A stretch of DNA of 64,000 nt from Clostridium cellulovorans 743B (GCF_000145275.1 NC_014393.1:1240001-1304000); one strand, 5' to 3'; shown: positions 51,824 to 60,299, counted from the stretch's first letter. A program made the numbers and translations. Notes: generated by a model from the letters alone, not told the origin.

Positions 51824-52582
51824 ATGAAAGAAATAGTATTATGTGATGATGGCGAATATTTAAGAGTTGCTAAGTTATGTGAAAAATTTAATGTTAATGT
51901 AAATATTGATGCATTTAATGATCCTGAATTTTTTAATAATAATCCAAATGAAATAGAAAAACAATTAAAAATATATAAGAATACAAAGGTTTCCTCAATC
52001 CATGGTACTTTTACTGATTTATGTTTTGGGAGTAAAGACAGCCTTATTAGAGAGGTAGCAAAGAAGAGATTTGAATATTCCTATGAAATATCTCGTAAAT
52101 TAGGTTGCAAACACATAGTTCTTCACCATGGTTACGTACCTGGAACAAGTTATCCGCCAAATTGGGTTAAAAGAAGTAAAATATTTTGGGATGACTTTTT
52201 AAGGGATAAAGATGAAGAAACAGTTTTTCATATAGAAAATCTCCTTGAACATACTCCTGACTTGATTTCTGAGATAGTATCAACAGTAGACGATAAGCGG
52301 TTGAATATATGTCTTGATGTAGGACATGCTAATTGTAATTCAAAAACATCTGTTTTAGAATGGATTAAAAAACTTAATAAACAAATAGGCTTTGTTCATT
52401 TACACAACAACTATGGTGAGCAAGACGAGCATTCAGGATTTGAAAAAGGTACAATTGATTTTTTAGAAATTTGCAATGCTTTAGAGGACTACGCTCCAAA
52501 TGCAATTTGGGGTATAGAAACCAATATAGATGATATGGAGGATTCTATAAAATGGCTTATAGAAAATAAATATTTAAATTAG
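51824..52582 (+). CDS. Sugar phosphate isomerase/epimerase-like TIM barrel
   Basis: 252 aa from the ATG at 51824 after CTTGGAGGTAATT; the longer frame from 51737 lacks a ribosome site. VSSIHGTFTDL, HIVLHHGYVPGT, FHIENLLEHTPDL, CLDVGHANC and FVHLHNNYGEQDEH are the metal-ligand strands of the AP-endonuclease-2/xylose isomerase-like fold. These act on sugars, inositols or DNA; the substrate is unknown. It follows the GNAT gene at 98 bp and precedes cadD at 100 bp; not clearly bounded by repeats. Confidence 0.85.
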   Translation: MKEIVLCDDGEYLRVAKLCEKFNVNVNIDAFNDPEFFNNNPNEIEKQLKIYKNTKVSSIHGTFTDLCFGSKDSLIREVAKKRFEYSYEISRKLGCKHIVLHHGYVPGTSYPPNWVKRSKIFWDDFLRDKDEETVFHIENLLEHTPDLISEIVSTVDDKRLNICLDVGHANCNSKTSVLEWIKKLNKQIGFVHLHNNYGEQDEHSGFEKGTIDFLEICNALEDYAPNAIWGIETNIDDMEDSIKWLIENKYLN

Positions 52583-52682
52583 TGTGATGAAAGTAATACT
52601 TAGAGAATAGCTTAGATGCAAGGAAGATTGGTTATGGAAAACTGCTATTATTAATTAAAACATATAAGTGGAGGGAATGTAT

Positions 52683-53369
52683 TTGTTTAGTACAGTAATA
52701 ACAGCTTTTATTTCATTTGTAAGTACAAATATTGATGATATACTTGTACTCATGCTGTTCTTCTCACAAATAAATAATATTATGAAGACGCGTCATATCA
52801 TTATTGGACAGTATTTAGGAATAGGAACTTTAACAATAATAAGTATAGTAGGGGCTTTAGGTATATCAATAATTCCCCATGAATATGTAGGCTTACTTGG
52901 ATTAATTCCTATATATCTAGGAATAAAAGCATATGCTGACTATAAAAAAGAAAGTAAGTACAAGAAAAATATAGAGAATCAGGAGAATAAAAACGACGAA
53001 AATAATAAGTTAGAAGAAACTACTGATATAAAGGAAACGCGTATAATAACTTTTATCAAAAATTTTATTAATCCAAGTGTTTTTAAAGTAGCCAGTATAA
53101 CTTTTGCTAACGGCGGAGATAATGTTGGAATTTACGTACCACTTTTTACAAGTATGAACTTAATAAGTATTTTTACAACTGTGGTAATGTTTGTATTTCT
53201 TACAGCACTATGGTGTTTTATTGGTAAAAGGTTATCAGAATATCCTTTTGTTCAGAGGAATATCGAAAAATACAAGCACATCTTCATTCCAATAATATTT
53301 ATAGGATTAGGATTTTTTATTCTAATAGAAAGTTGTACAATAACTTTTATTTATAAGAAAATATTTTGA
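52683..53369 (+). CDS. cadD: CadD-type cadmium resistance transporter
   Basis: 228 aa if started at the TTG at 52683, which lies 8 nt after GGAGG; an ATG at 52677 is nearer but too close to it. FISFVSTNIDDILVLMLFFSQ gives the conserved NIDD acid pair; TFANGGDNVGIYVPLF in the second half mirrors it, as in LysE/CadD-type permeases. A polar linker of ~35 residues (IENQENKNDENNKLEE) splits two three-helix halves. It exports cadmium. A second cadmium system with cadCA at 24335. Terminator half R5 follows. Confidence 0.9.
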   Translation: MFSTVITAFISFVSTNIDDILVLMLFFSQINNIMKTRHIIIGQYLGIGTLTIISIVGALGISIIPHEYVGLLGLIPIYLGIKAYADYKKESKYKKNIENQENKNDENNKLEETTDIKETRIITFIKNFINPSVFKVASITFANGGDNVGIYVPLFTSMNLISIFTTVVMFVFLTALWCFIGKRLSEYPFVQRNIEKYKHIFIPIIFIGLGFFILIESCTITFIYKKIF

Positions 53370-53384
53370 GTTAATGTGCAATAT

Positions 53385-53468
53385 TTTTATATAGCGAACT
53401 AATAAAGAAGTCATATAATTTATTTTATAGGCTTCTTTTGTTTTGCTATAAAAGTAACGTTATTTTAA
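53385..53468 (+). repeat. Cassette repeat R5, terminator half
   Basis: TATATAGCGAACTAATAAAG, hairpin GAAGTC/GGCTTC with TTTTG, then GCTATAAAAGTAACGTTATTTT and abrupt divergence at 53468. The promoter half is replaced by ~300 bp of unrelated DNA leading to the PadR gene's own promoter. Confidence 0.8.
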
Positions 53469-53770
53469 CCACTGAGGTAACTACAAGGTATGCCAACTAT
53501 TTATATTGTTCCTAGAAAATTTTCTTATAATTGTTTCAGTTTCAGTTATTCCAACAGGGAATACTGCATCATACTTCATCCTTGGGTAATAGCACTGTCG
53601 TATAAATTATTAATTGATAGGTCAAAATAGAATAATTATATATTACATAGGGAAATATTTTGATTCCTCAAAAAATGCACCTCTTGACAGGTACGCTATT
53701 CTGTAATACTATATAGTAGTAGTAAGTAATACTGAATACAAGTTATACAGAATAGCAAGGAGGAATTACA
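53469..53770 (+). promoter_or_regulatory. PadR gene control region
   Basis: Apart from the start of the cassette spacer, this ~300 bp shows no gene. TTGACA (53684) and TACTAT (53707) with a 17-bp spacer form a promoter. A perfect inverted repeat GCTATTCTGTA (53695-53705) and TACAGAATAGC (53746-53756) brackets the -10 box and start, with a nested palindrome ACTATATAGT, a likely PadR autoregulatory site. Confidence 0.68.
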
Positions 53771-54094
53771 TTGGAAAACCTTACAGAAATGCTGAAAGGT
53801 GTACTAGAGGGCTGTGTACTTGAAATAATCAGCCACGAGGAAATTTACGGTTACGAAATCACAAGGCGGTTGAATGCTCTTGGATTTTCAGACGTTGTAG
53901 ATGGGACAGTCTACACTATCTTGGTACGTCTTGAAAAAAATAAACTCGTTGACATAGAAAAAAAACCGTCTGATATGGGACCACCACGAAAGTTTTTCAC
54001 CCTCAACGACGCTGGGCGTGAGGAATTGAAGATGTTTTGGGAGAAATGGGAATTTGTATCGTCAAAAATAAATCAGTTAAAGGAGGAACAGTAA
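53771..54094 (+). CDS. PadR-family transcriptional regulator
   Basis: 107 aa starting with TTG after GCAAGGAGGAAT. GVLEGCVLEIISHEEIYGYEI, VVDGTVYTILVRLEKNKLVDI and PRKFFTLNDAGREEL are the PadR winged helix. It usually represses a phenolic-acid or multidrug gene and itself; the inverted repeat over its promoter fits that. The DUF1048 gene follows after two bases. Confidence 0.92.
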   Translation: MENLTEMLKGVLEGCVLEIISHEEIYGYEITRRLNALGFSDVVDGTVYTILVRLEKNKLVDIEKKPSDMGPPRKFFTLNDAGREELKMFWEKWEFVSSKINQLKEEQ

Positions 54095-54096
54095 TT

Positions 54097-54450
54097 ATGT
54101 TAGAACTATTAAAAAAATTGGTCGGGGATAAAAAAGAGTATAAGCAACAGATGGCAAGGGTAGAAATGTTACCTGAAGACTATAAGTTCGTATTTGAAAA
54201 AATCCAAAAATACATGTGGAATTTTGCAGCAGGAGAGGGCTATGATATGTTGAAGATCCATTATGAATTGATAGATTTGTTCGAAGTCGGTGCAGCGGAA
54301 GGTAAACAAGTTTTAGAAATCACCGGGGAGGACGTGGCAGCATTCTGCGACGAACTTTTACGAAATGCCAAGACATATACGGAAAACTGGCGCGAGAAGC
54401 TTAACAGCGATATAATGAAAAAATTAGGGAAGGAGAATGATTCCAAGTGA
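54097..54450 (+). CDS. DUF1048-type partner protein
   Basis: 117 aa from the ATG at 54097, preceded by GGAGGAACAGTAATT; the frame is open upstream inside padR. All-helical, charged, with EDYKFVFEKIQKYMWNF and GYDMLKIHYELIDLFEVGA. DUF1048 proteins are commonly encoded behind PadR regulators; function unknown. It is the second gene of the PadR operon. Confidence 0.82.
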   Translation: MLELLKKLVGDKKEYKQQMARVEMLPEDYKFVFEKIQKYMWNFAAGEGYDMLKIHYELIDLFEVGAAEGKQVLEITGEDVAAFCDELLRNAKTYTENWREKLNSDIMKKLGKENDSK

Positions 54451-54623
54451 CTAATTTAGTCATGACCATAAAGTTTTTGAAAAAATCTTATAGTAAAATA
54501 TAAGTACTAATCCTTTCAAGGGGAATATTTAGTTCTAGTCCAACTTATAGTATTTCTTTAGGTTGGAAAGAGTAAGGTTCATAGAACTTAACAAATGGAA
54601 CTGATAAAGCGGGAGAGTAATGG

Positions 54624-55148
54624 ATGAAAATTATAATAATTGGGTGTCCAGGTGCAGGGAAATCCGTATTAACAAAAAGGATTAATGATTTTCTGCATTA
54701 CCCAGTTTTGCATTTAGATAAAATTTATCACACTGGCGGAAAATCGCACATAACAAGAGATGAATTGGTCAAAAGAGTAAGTGATTTTACAAGTATGCAT
54801 GACAAATGGGTTGTTGATGGAAATTATATTTCTACACTTGAAATGAGGGTTAAGTTAGCTGACACAATAATAGTATTGAATATACCTTCAGAAATATGTG
54901 TAGCCAACGCTTGTAAAAGGGCTGAGGAAAATATCAAGCAAGGTATAAATAGGGATGACATGGCGGAAGGCTTTGATCATACAGTTACAGAAGAATTTCT
55001 TAATTTCATTAAAAATTTTGAAATGGATACATTGCCGAGAGTTAAAGCTATATTAAAAAATTTTCCTGATAAAAATATAAAGTTTCTAAGCAACTATAGA
55101 GAAATAGAAGAATTTACAGAAGATTTGAGAAAAAAATATACCGAATAA
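54624..55148 (+). CDS. P-loop kinase, FlaR/topology-modulation-like
   Basis: 174 aa. Walker A GCPGAGKSV at 7-15, LDKIYHTGGKS, WVVDGNYISTL and EENIKQGINRDDM, as in the adenylate-kinase-like proteins often called FlaR or topology modulation proteins. Phosphate acceptor unknown. RBS AAGCGGGAGAG. The gap before it (54451-54623) holds no gene. Bounded behind by repeat R6. Confidence 0.82.
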   Translation: MKIIIIGCPGAGKSVLTKRINDFLHYPVLHLDKIYHTGGKSHITRDELVKRVSDFTSMHDKWVVDGNYISTLEMRVKLADTIIVLNIPSEICVANACKRAEENIKQGINRDDMAEGFDHTVTEEFLNFIKNFEMDTLPRVKAILKNFPDKNIKFLSNYREIEEFTEDLRKKYTE

Positions 55149-55213
55149 ATTGCTAAGCAATAATTTAAAAAGAGTTGTTAGCATAGGACTTATGGGTTGA
55201 TTAGTTTTGAATC

Positions 55214-55408
55214 TTTGTATAACGAACTAATAAAGAAGTCGTATAATTTATTTTATAGGCTTCTTTTGTTTTGCTATAATAGCAAAATTATTTTTAAAAA
55301 TAGCATATCTTTTGTCTATGTTAAAGGGTGATGTTGAAAACAAATATTCACAAATATACATAAATATCCACTTGATGTATAATGAAATTACTTGGAAGTT
55401 GTAAGAAA
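55214..55408 (+). repeat. Cassette repeat R6, full length
   Basis: TTTGTATAACGAACTAAT, hairpin GAAGTC/GGCTTC with TTTTG, TAGCATATCTTTTGTCTATG, TTGAAA-N15-TATACA, ATGTATAAT, TTACTTGGAAGTTGTAAG. Ends the FlaR-like gene and drives the GyrI-like gene. Confidence 0.88.
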
Positions 55409-55453
55409 ATGTGAATCAAAAATTATAAAAATAAAATGCAGGAGGATCTTTGC

Positions 55454-55918
55454 ATGCAAAATGTAAGAATAATAAAGATACCAGAATTAAAAATGGTAAG
55501 TTCGGGAGCAATAACTAACATAGAACAATTAGAGGCATTTGATAATTGGTGGTCGTCAATAGATGTAAATCAGTATATTACACCTCGTGACTTTATGTGG
55601 TATAACGAGAAAAAAAGATATATGGAATGGGTTTTTGCTATACCTGATAATTGTATAGATTTTGGTGGTTACCAGCTTGTGAATTTTCCAGGCGGTCTTT
55701 ATGCTGTTGCGACATCGAAAGACGCTGATGAGGACTGTAAAACTGCCAGAGAAGAAATTTGCAAATGGGTATCTGAAAGTGGTTGTTTTCAATTAGCAAC
55801 AGAAGAAAATGATAATGAAATACGTTATACAATGTCTCATGTGATAACCCCAAAAGTCTTTAAAGAAAAGCTTGGATATCACTTAGCTGATAATTTTGTT
55901 CCAATCGTAGTAAAGTAA
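55454..55918 (+). CDS. GyrI-like/AraC effector-binding protein
   Basis: 154 aa from the ATG at 55454 after GCAGGAGGATC; an open frame begins at 55436. RIIKIPELKMVSSGAITN then FDNWWSSIDVNQY and ADNFVPIVV form the two-fold GyrI-like/SOUL domain that binds hydrophobic or drug-like molecules. No DNA-binding domain. It may sequester a toxin. A cassette between R6 and R7. Confidence 0.86.
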   Translation: MQNVRIIKIPELKMVSSGAITNIEQLEAFDNWWSSIDVNQYITPRDFMWYNEKKRYMEWVFAIPDNCIDFGGYQLVNFPGGLYAVATSKDADEDCKTAREEICKWVSESGCFQLATEENDNEIRYTMSHVITPKVFKEKLGYHLADNFVPIVVK

Positions 55919-55927
55919 TTTATCACT

Positions 55928-56120
55928 TTCTTATATAACGAACGAATAAAGAAGCCATATAATTTATTGTTATAGGCTTTTTTGTTTTGCTGTAAAAACA
56001 ACATTATTCTTAAAGGCAGCCTATCTTTTAGCCATGTTAAATAGTGATTTTGAAAACAAATATTTCATAAATATACATGATTATCTATATAGTGTATAAT
56101 AAAATTACCTGGCAATCGTA
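55928..56120 (+). repeat. Cassette repeat R7, full length
   Basis: TTCTTATATAACGAACGAAT, hairpin GAAGCC/GGCTTT with TTTTG, CAGCCTATCTTTTAGCCATG, TTGAAA-N16-TATACA, GTGTATAAT, TTACCTGGCAATCGTAA, then GTGCGAACTTGAGATTATTT as in R2. Ends the GyrI-like gene and drives the AraC-GyrI gene, with a 133-bp leader. Confidence 0.88.
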
Positions 56121-56253
56121 AAAAAGTGCGAACTTGAGATTATTTATAATAATATTCAGAATAATCTTTTAAATAATAACCCACAAATACTTGCAAATAT
56201 TATCGAGTTTTTATCTTTAACCTATATTATACTTGGTGTGAAAGGATGAGCAT

Positions 56254-57108
56254 ATGGATACTCTTGAAAATATGAAAAATGCCATTGATTATATCGAAAA
56301 TAACCTTAACAACGAAATTGAATATGCAAAGATTGCACAAATAGCATTGTGTTCCCAATATCACTTTCAGCGCATGTTTGGTTTCCTTATCGGCGTACCT
56401 CTGTCTGAGTATATTCGCCGTCGTCGACTTACTCTTGCAGCCTTTGATTTGCAGAATAGCAACGAAAAGATAATTGATATTGCTCTAAAGTATGGCTATA
56501 CTTCACCGGATTCCTTTTCTCGTGCATTTATGGCAGTGCATGGAATAAATCCCTCAAAAGCAAGGGAAAATGGAATATCTCTAAAGGCGTATCCACGTGT
56601 AACGTTCTCGTTATCATTAAAAGGAGTTGTCGAAATGAACTATAGAATTGAGAAAAAAAATTCGTTTACTATTGTAGGCGTAAAGGAAAGATTTTCACAT
56701 CTTGAAGGTTTAGGTGAAAACATCGGAAGAATGTGGAGTGAGACATCACCAGAGACCTTTGGACAAATTGCTGAACTGGGAGACACTGAACCCTATGGTT
56801 TATTAGGCGTGTACAGTGGAATGTATGAGGACAATACAACTGACTATTATATCGCCACTACAACGACAAAAAGCTGTCCCGAAACATTGTCTAAGCTTGA
56901 AATACCATCTCTTACATGGGCGGTATTCGAAATAACTGGTCCTATGCCTACAGCTATGTCAGAAGTATGGGGACGGATTTTTTCCGAATGGTTCCCTACA
57001 TCCGGTTATGAGCATGCAGAAGCGCCAGAAGTGGAGTGGTACTCGAAAGGTGATTTGAGTGCAACTGACTACAAAAGCGAAATTTGGATACCAGTTATTA
57101 AAAAATGA
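56254..57108 (+). CDS. AraC-type regulator with GyrI-like effector domain, paralogue
   Basis: 284 aa. Two helix-turn-helix units (KIAQIALCSQYHFQRMFGFL, DIALKYGYTSPDSFSRAFMA) then a GyrI-like domain (VEMNYRIEKKNSFTIVGVKE, EWFPTSGYEHAEAPEVEWY). Same build as 45364. It probably responds to a small toxic molecule and activates resistance genes; its targets could include cassette promoters. It starts with ATG after AAAGGATGAGC. Confidence 0.92.
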   Translation: MDTLENMKNAIDYIENNLNNEIEYAKIAQIALCSQYHFQRMFGFLIGVPLSEYIRRRRLTLAAFDLQNSNEKIIDIALKYGYTSPDSFSRAFMAVHGINPSKARENGISLKAYPRVTFSLSLKGVVEMNYRIEKKNSFTIVGVKERFSHLEGLGENIGRMWSETSPETFGQIAELGDTEPYGLLGVYSGMYEDNTTDYYIATTTTKSCPETLSKLEIPSLTWAVFEITGPMPTAMSEVWGRIFSEWFPTSGYEHAEAPEVEWYSKGDLSATDYKSEIWIPVIKK

Positions 57109-57111
57109 AGT

Positions 57112-57135
57112 TATATTACTTCGCAATCGTAAGGT
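57112..57135 (+). repeat. Short box between AraC-GyrI and YCII genes
   Basis: TTACTTCGCAATCGTAAGG with TTAC and GTAA ends, 5 bp after the AraC stop and about 45 bp before the next start. No promoter half before it. Confidence 0.7.
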
Positions 57136-57175
57136 ATTGTGTGTTAGTAAAATTATATTTATAAGGAGCATTAAT

Positions 57176-57499
57176 ATGAAAGATAAAAAGCATTATATTT
57201 TAAAGTCATTGCCCACAAGACCAACTTTTCCACAAGATATGACGGCAGAAGAAAGAGAAATCATGCAACAGCATATCACTTATTGGGAAGACAAAGCTGA
57301 AAAGGGGATAGCTATTGTGTTTGGACCCGTTTTTGACCCAAAAGGTGGGTATGGGCTGGGAGTTATTGAAGTAGATGAAGAAGAACAAGTTCATGCTCTT
57401 ATCAAAGACGACCCTGCTGTTAAAGCAGGTTTACAAAAGCCAGAGTTTTATTTAATGGGTGCAGTGCTTCCTAAATGGTGGCACAGGATTGAGAAATAA
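57176..57499 (+). CDS. YCII-like protein
   Basis: 107 aa from the ATG at 57176 after ATAAGGAGCATTA; the frame is open from 57059 in the preceding gene. MTAEEREIMQQHITYWEDKAE, IVFGPVFDPKGGYGLGVIEV and FYLMGAVLPKWWHR are the YCII fold (strand-helix layout). Function usually unknown; some act on small aromatics. Last gene of the cassette array. Confidence 0.86.
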   Translation: MKDKKHYILKSLPTRPTFPQDMTAEEREIMQQHITYWEDKAEKGIAIVFGPVFDPKGGYGLGVIEVDEEEQVHALIKDDPAVKAGLQKPEFYLMGAVLPKWWHRIEK

Positions 57500-57505
57500 T
57501 AAAAA

Positions 57506-57550
57506 ATATTGATATATAGCGAACTGATAAAAAAGTCATATGATTTTGGG
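57506..57550 (+). repeat. Cassette repeat R8, degenerate terminator half at the array end
   Basis: ATTGATATATAGCGAACTGATAAAAAAGTCATATGATTTT resembles the left half of the full repeats but has lost the GGCTTC arm. It follows the YCII stop and appears to be the right border of the array. Confidence 0.6.
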
Positions 57551-57785
57551 TATAATCAATTGGATTTGGTTTATTCAGTTGCGATAATCCAATGGATACC
57601 AGGAGAAATCGATTTTCCCAAAGTGTATAATATATTAAGCATTGAAAAAGGTTAATATGATTGAATAACTTAGGATAATATGATTGAATAACTTAAGATA
57701 ATATGATTGAATAACTTAAGATAATATAAATAGATGAGCGGAGTTTTTTAGATTCATCTATTTAAGAGAAAGGACGATATAAATT
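57551..57785. other. Intergenic region with a 23-bp tandem repeat
   Basis: Three copies of a 23-bp unit (AATATGATTGAATAACTTAAG plus AT) at 57654-57722, plus five bases of a fourth. A hairpin AAATAGATGA/TCATCTATTT at 57728-57763 precedes the ribosome site of the next gene. No gene. Confidence 0.75.
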
Positions 57786-58370
57786 TTGACTAAATTTAAA
57801 CCAAAGTATAGTAGAAAAAATATAATAGGGTATATAGTTGCTATATTTTTATCTATTGTAGCAATATATCTTTTCATTGATAGTGATTATAAGGAATTTA
57901 AAGTATTACTTTTTCCATTAATGATGATAGTTTATTTTATTATTCACACTAGATACATGTTAATAAAGAATATAATATTTGATGATTCTATTCATGTAGA
58001 GAGATTTCTATGGCGGGAAACGGTAATTCAGTATGATAAGATAGAACATATTACCTTTGCAAGTTTAAAGGCGGGAAGAAAGAAAGTTCTATTTCAAGGC
58101 ATCATTAATCAAGATGAATTAATAAAGATTTTAACTGAGAAGGTTAATGAAGGAAGAATAAGTGTTAATAATGAAGAGAATGAAAATGTAGCAACTAAGC
58201 AATATATCAATATGAAGCTTGGAGTGATATTGTTTTTATTACTTTTTATAATACAAGGTATATCATCAGTTTTTCCATATCATTTGATTAATAGTCTTAT
58301 TGATGGATTTATAGTTTGGTTAATAATTTATCTAATATATTACTTTATAACAAATAGAAAAATTGATTAG
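57786..58370 (+). CDS. Membrane protein with PH-like domain
   Basis: 194 aa starting with TTG after AGAGAAAGGACG. Two N-terminal membrane helices (residues ~13-31, ~39-57), a soluble ~70-residue middle (IHVERFLWRETVIQYDKIEH, LIKILTEKVNEG) with the look of a bacterial PH-like domain, then two C-terminal membrane helices (147-166, 171-190). Function unknown. It lies just outside the cassette array and ends in a terminator at 58382. Confidence 0.72.
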   Translation: MTKFKPKYSRKNIIGYIVAIFLSIVAIYLFIDSDYKEFKVLLFPLMMIVYFIIHTRYMLIKNIIFDDSIHVERFLWRETVIQYDKIEHITFASLKAGRKKVLFQGIINQDELIKILTEKVNEGRISVNNEENENVATKQYINMKLGVILFLLLFIIQGISSVFPYHLINSLIDGFIVWLIIYLIYYFITNRKID

Positions 58371-58381
58371 TTAATAACATG

Positions 58382-58417
58382 CAAAGGTTCTTGATATCAA
58401 GAGCTTTTGTTGTTTTT
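58382..58417 (+). terminator. Terminator of the PH-like gene
   Basis: CAAAGGTTCTTG pairs with CAAGAGCTTTTG (wobble) followed by TTGTTTTTTG. Confidence 0.85.
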
Positions 58418-58725
58418 TGAGAAATATTATAGGAGTGTTATATTAATTATTTCCGGTTAACTTTATAAAGAAGTGCACCATTTAGTTTTTCAATTTTTTC
58501 TCTTAGTTTATAGTAGTTTAGTTCTTATAAAAAATCAATTAGTCCTTAATTTCGCAATATTCTTAAAGTAATTTTATCTTTCAAGCAAAAAGTCTCAGAA
58601 AGTTTCAAAAAAACTTCCGTAAGATAATAATCTTTAAAAAAAAGAGTCAGAGTAGCGTATTCCCATAGACGTAGGAGGCTTTAATAGATATATTATAAGT
58701 AAACGTGGTTTATGGAGGGATTATT
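58418..58725. other. Intergenic region upstream of the GH4 gene
   Basis: About 308 bp with no convincing gene on either strand; a 23-codon reverse frame resembling a Spo0E-like start (ELNYYKLREKIEKL) ends at about 58447 but has no start. No RAT site or clear operator seen. Confidence 0.4.
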
Positions 58726-60114
58726 ATGAAGAAGCAAATAAAAATCGCAACAATCGGAGGGGGAAGCAGTTACACTCCAGAATTGATGGAAGGTTTTATT
58801 AAGAGGTATGATGAACTTCCAATAAGTGAAATATGGTTAGTTGATATAGAAGCTGGAAAAGAAAAGTTAGAGATTGTGGGGAAGCTATCACAGCGCATGT
58901 GGGATGCAACGCCATATAAGGTAAAGGTGTTTACAACCTTAAATAGAAAAGAAGCTTTAGTAGGTGCAGATTTTGTAACAACGCAATTTAGAGTTGGGTT
59001 ATTAGATGCAAGAATCAAAGATGAAAGAATACCAGCATTGCATGGAATGTTAGGGCAAGAAACAAACGGCGCTGGTGGGATCTTTAAAGCTTTTAGGACA
59101 ATTCCTGTGATAAAGGAAATTGTGGAGGATATGAAGGTATTATGTCCTGAGGCTTGGCTTATTAACTTCACTAATCCTAGTGGGATTATTACAGAAGCAG
59201 TTATTAAACATTTTGGCTGGAAAAACTGTATTGGCTTGTGTAATGTACCAGTGAATTCAATGATGAGTGAACCTAGAATCATCGGAAAGGATCTTTCACA
59301 ATTAAACTATCAGTTTGCTGGGTTAAACCACTTTCATTGGCATAAGGTTTTTGATGAAGAAGGTAAAGAAGTTACAGCTCAGTTAATAGATCATATTAAT
59401 GAAAAAGATGGGGGAACTCCAGCAAATATTTTTGAAGCTGAATTTTCATTGGAATTATTACATTCTATGAACTTATTGCCTTGTGGATATCACCGTTATT
59501 ATTATTCAGAAAAAGAGATGTTGGAACATAGTCTAGAGGATTTTAGAAAAGGTGGAACTCGTGCGGAACAAATGAAAGAAGTAGAGGCAGCTCTTTTTGA
59601 AGTATATAAAAATCCCGACTTGAATAAAAAGCCTGAAGAATTACAGAAACGTGGTGGTGCATATTATAGTGATGCTGCTTGTGAATGTATAAGCGCAATA
59701 TACAATAATAAAGGAATTCGAATGGTTGTAAGTACAGAAAATAATGGGGCTATACCTTGCCTAGATTCAGATTCTATAGTTGAGATTTCTTCAATAATTT
59801 CTGCAAAAGGTGCAGAGCCAATTGCTTGGGGTAAGATGGAGTCCTTTGAAAAAGGATGGCTTCAGCTTATGAAAGCGATGGAAGAATGCACAATAACTGC
59901 TGCTTTATCTGGGGATTATGGAATGGCATTGCAGGCTTTCATGGTAAATCCATTAGTTCAAAAGGGAAGTGAAGCAATAGAAGTGTTGAATGAATTGCTG
60001 GTAGCACATGAAAGATATCTCCCACAATTTAAAGAAAAGATTGCTGAGTTAAAGAAACAGGGAGTAGAATCAAAGGATTCAGTTGTAGTAGAGCTGATGA
60101 AAAATGGATACTAA
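58726..60114 (+). CDS. GH4 6-phospho-beta-glucosidase
   Basis: 462 aa from the ATG at 58726 (ATGGAGGGATT upstream). IATIGGGSSYTPEL is the NAD-binding loop, then NPSGIITEAV, CNVPVNSM with the metal Cys and GLNHFHWH with its His, typical of GH4. The family uses NAD+ and Mn2+ in an oxidation-elimination route instead of two carboxylates, and cleaves 6-phospho-glucosides. It complements the three GH1 enzymes downstream of the PTS. It stands alone here, 230 bp before the GH31 gene. Confidence 0.92.
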   Translation: MKKQIKIATIGGGSSYTPELMEGFIKRYDELPISEIWLVDIEAGKEKLEIVGKLSQRMWDATPYKVKVFTTLNRKEALVGADFVTTQFRVGLLDARIKDERIPALHGMLGQETNGAGGIFKAFRTIPVIKEIVEDMKVLCPEAWLINFTNPSGIITEAVIKHFGWKNCIGLCNVPVNSMMSEPRIIGKDLSQLNYQFAGLNHFHWHKVFDEEGKEVTAQLIDHINEKDGGTPANIFEAEFSLELLHSMNLLPCGYHRYYYSEKEMLEHSLEDFRKGGTRAEQMKEVEAALFEVYKNPDLNKKPEELQKRGGAYYSDAACECISAIYNNKGIRMVVSTENNGAIPCLDSDSIVEISSIISAKGAEPIAWGKMESFEKGWLQLMKAMEECTITAALSGDYGMALQAFMVNPLVQKGSEAIEVLNELLVAHERYLPQFKEKIAELKKQGVESKDSVVVELMKNGY

Positions 60115-60269
60115 AAAGTTTTTGACACTGTTTTAAAAAACATAATAAGCTTGTTCAGTAAAACTCTATTATTTTTAATCCTCACAGGAAATAGTTTGCA
60201 AAGACCTTGAGGGGAAGGTATACTACGACAATTATACTCTAATAAGAATGGTAAAATAATGGTTAAATT

Positions 60270-60299
60270 ATTTACAAATATTGTAAATTTGGTTATTAT
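60270..60299 (+). promoter_or_regulatory. Promoter and palindromic operator of the GH31 gene
   Basis: TTTACA (60271) and TATTAT (60294) with a 17-bp spacer. An 8-bp perfect inverted repeat ATTTACAA-ATA-TTGTAAAT (60270-60288) covers the -35 box and spacer; a repressor site is likely. Confidence 0.7.

Noticed and set aside
42581..57550. Classical integron
   Set aside because: No tyrosine integrase gene is present, and the repeats lack the folded attC pattern (conserved 7-bp core sites with imperfect palindromes); they instead hold a terminator and promoter.
58447..58540. Spo0E-like small regulator on the reverse strand
   Set aside because: Only 23 codons before a stop upstream, no start codon and the SxxxD phosphatase motif is absent.
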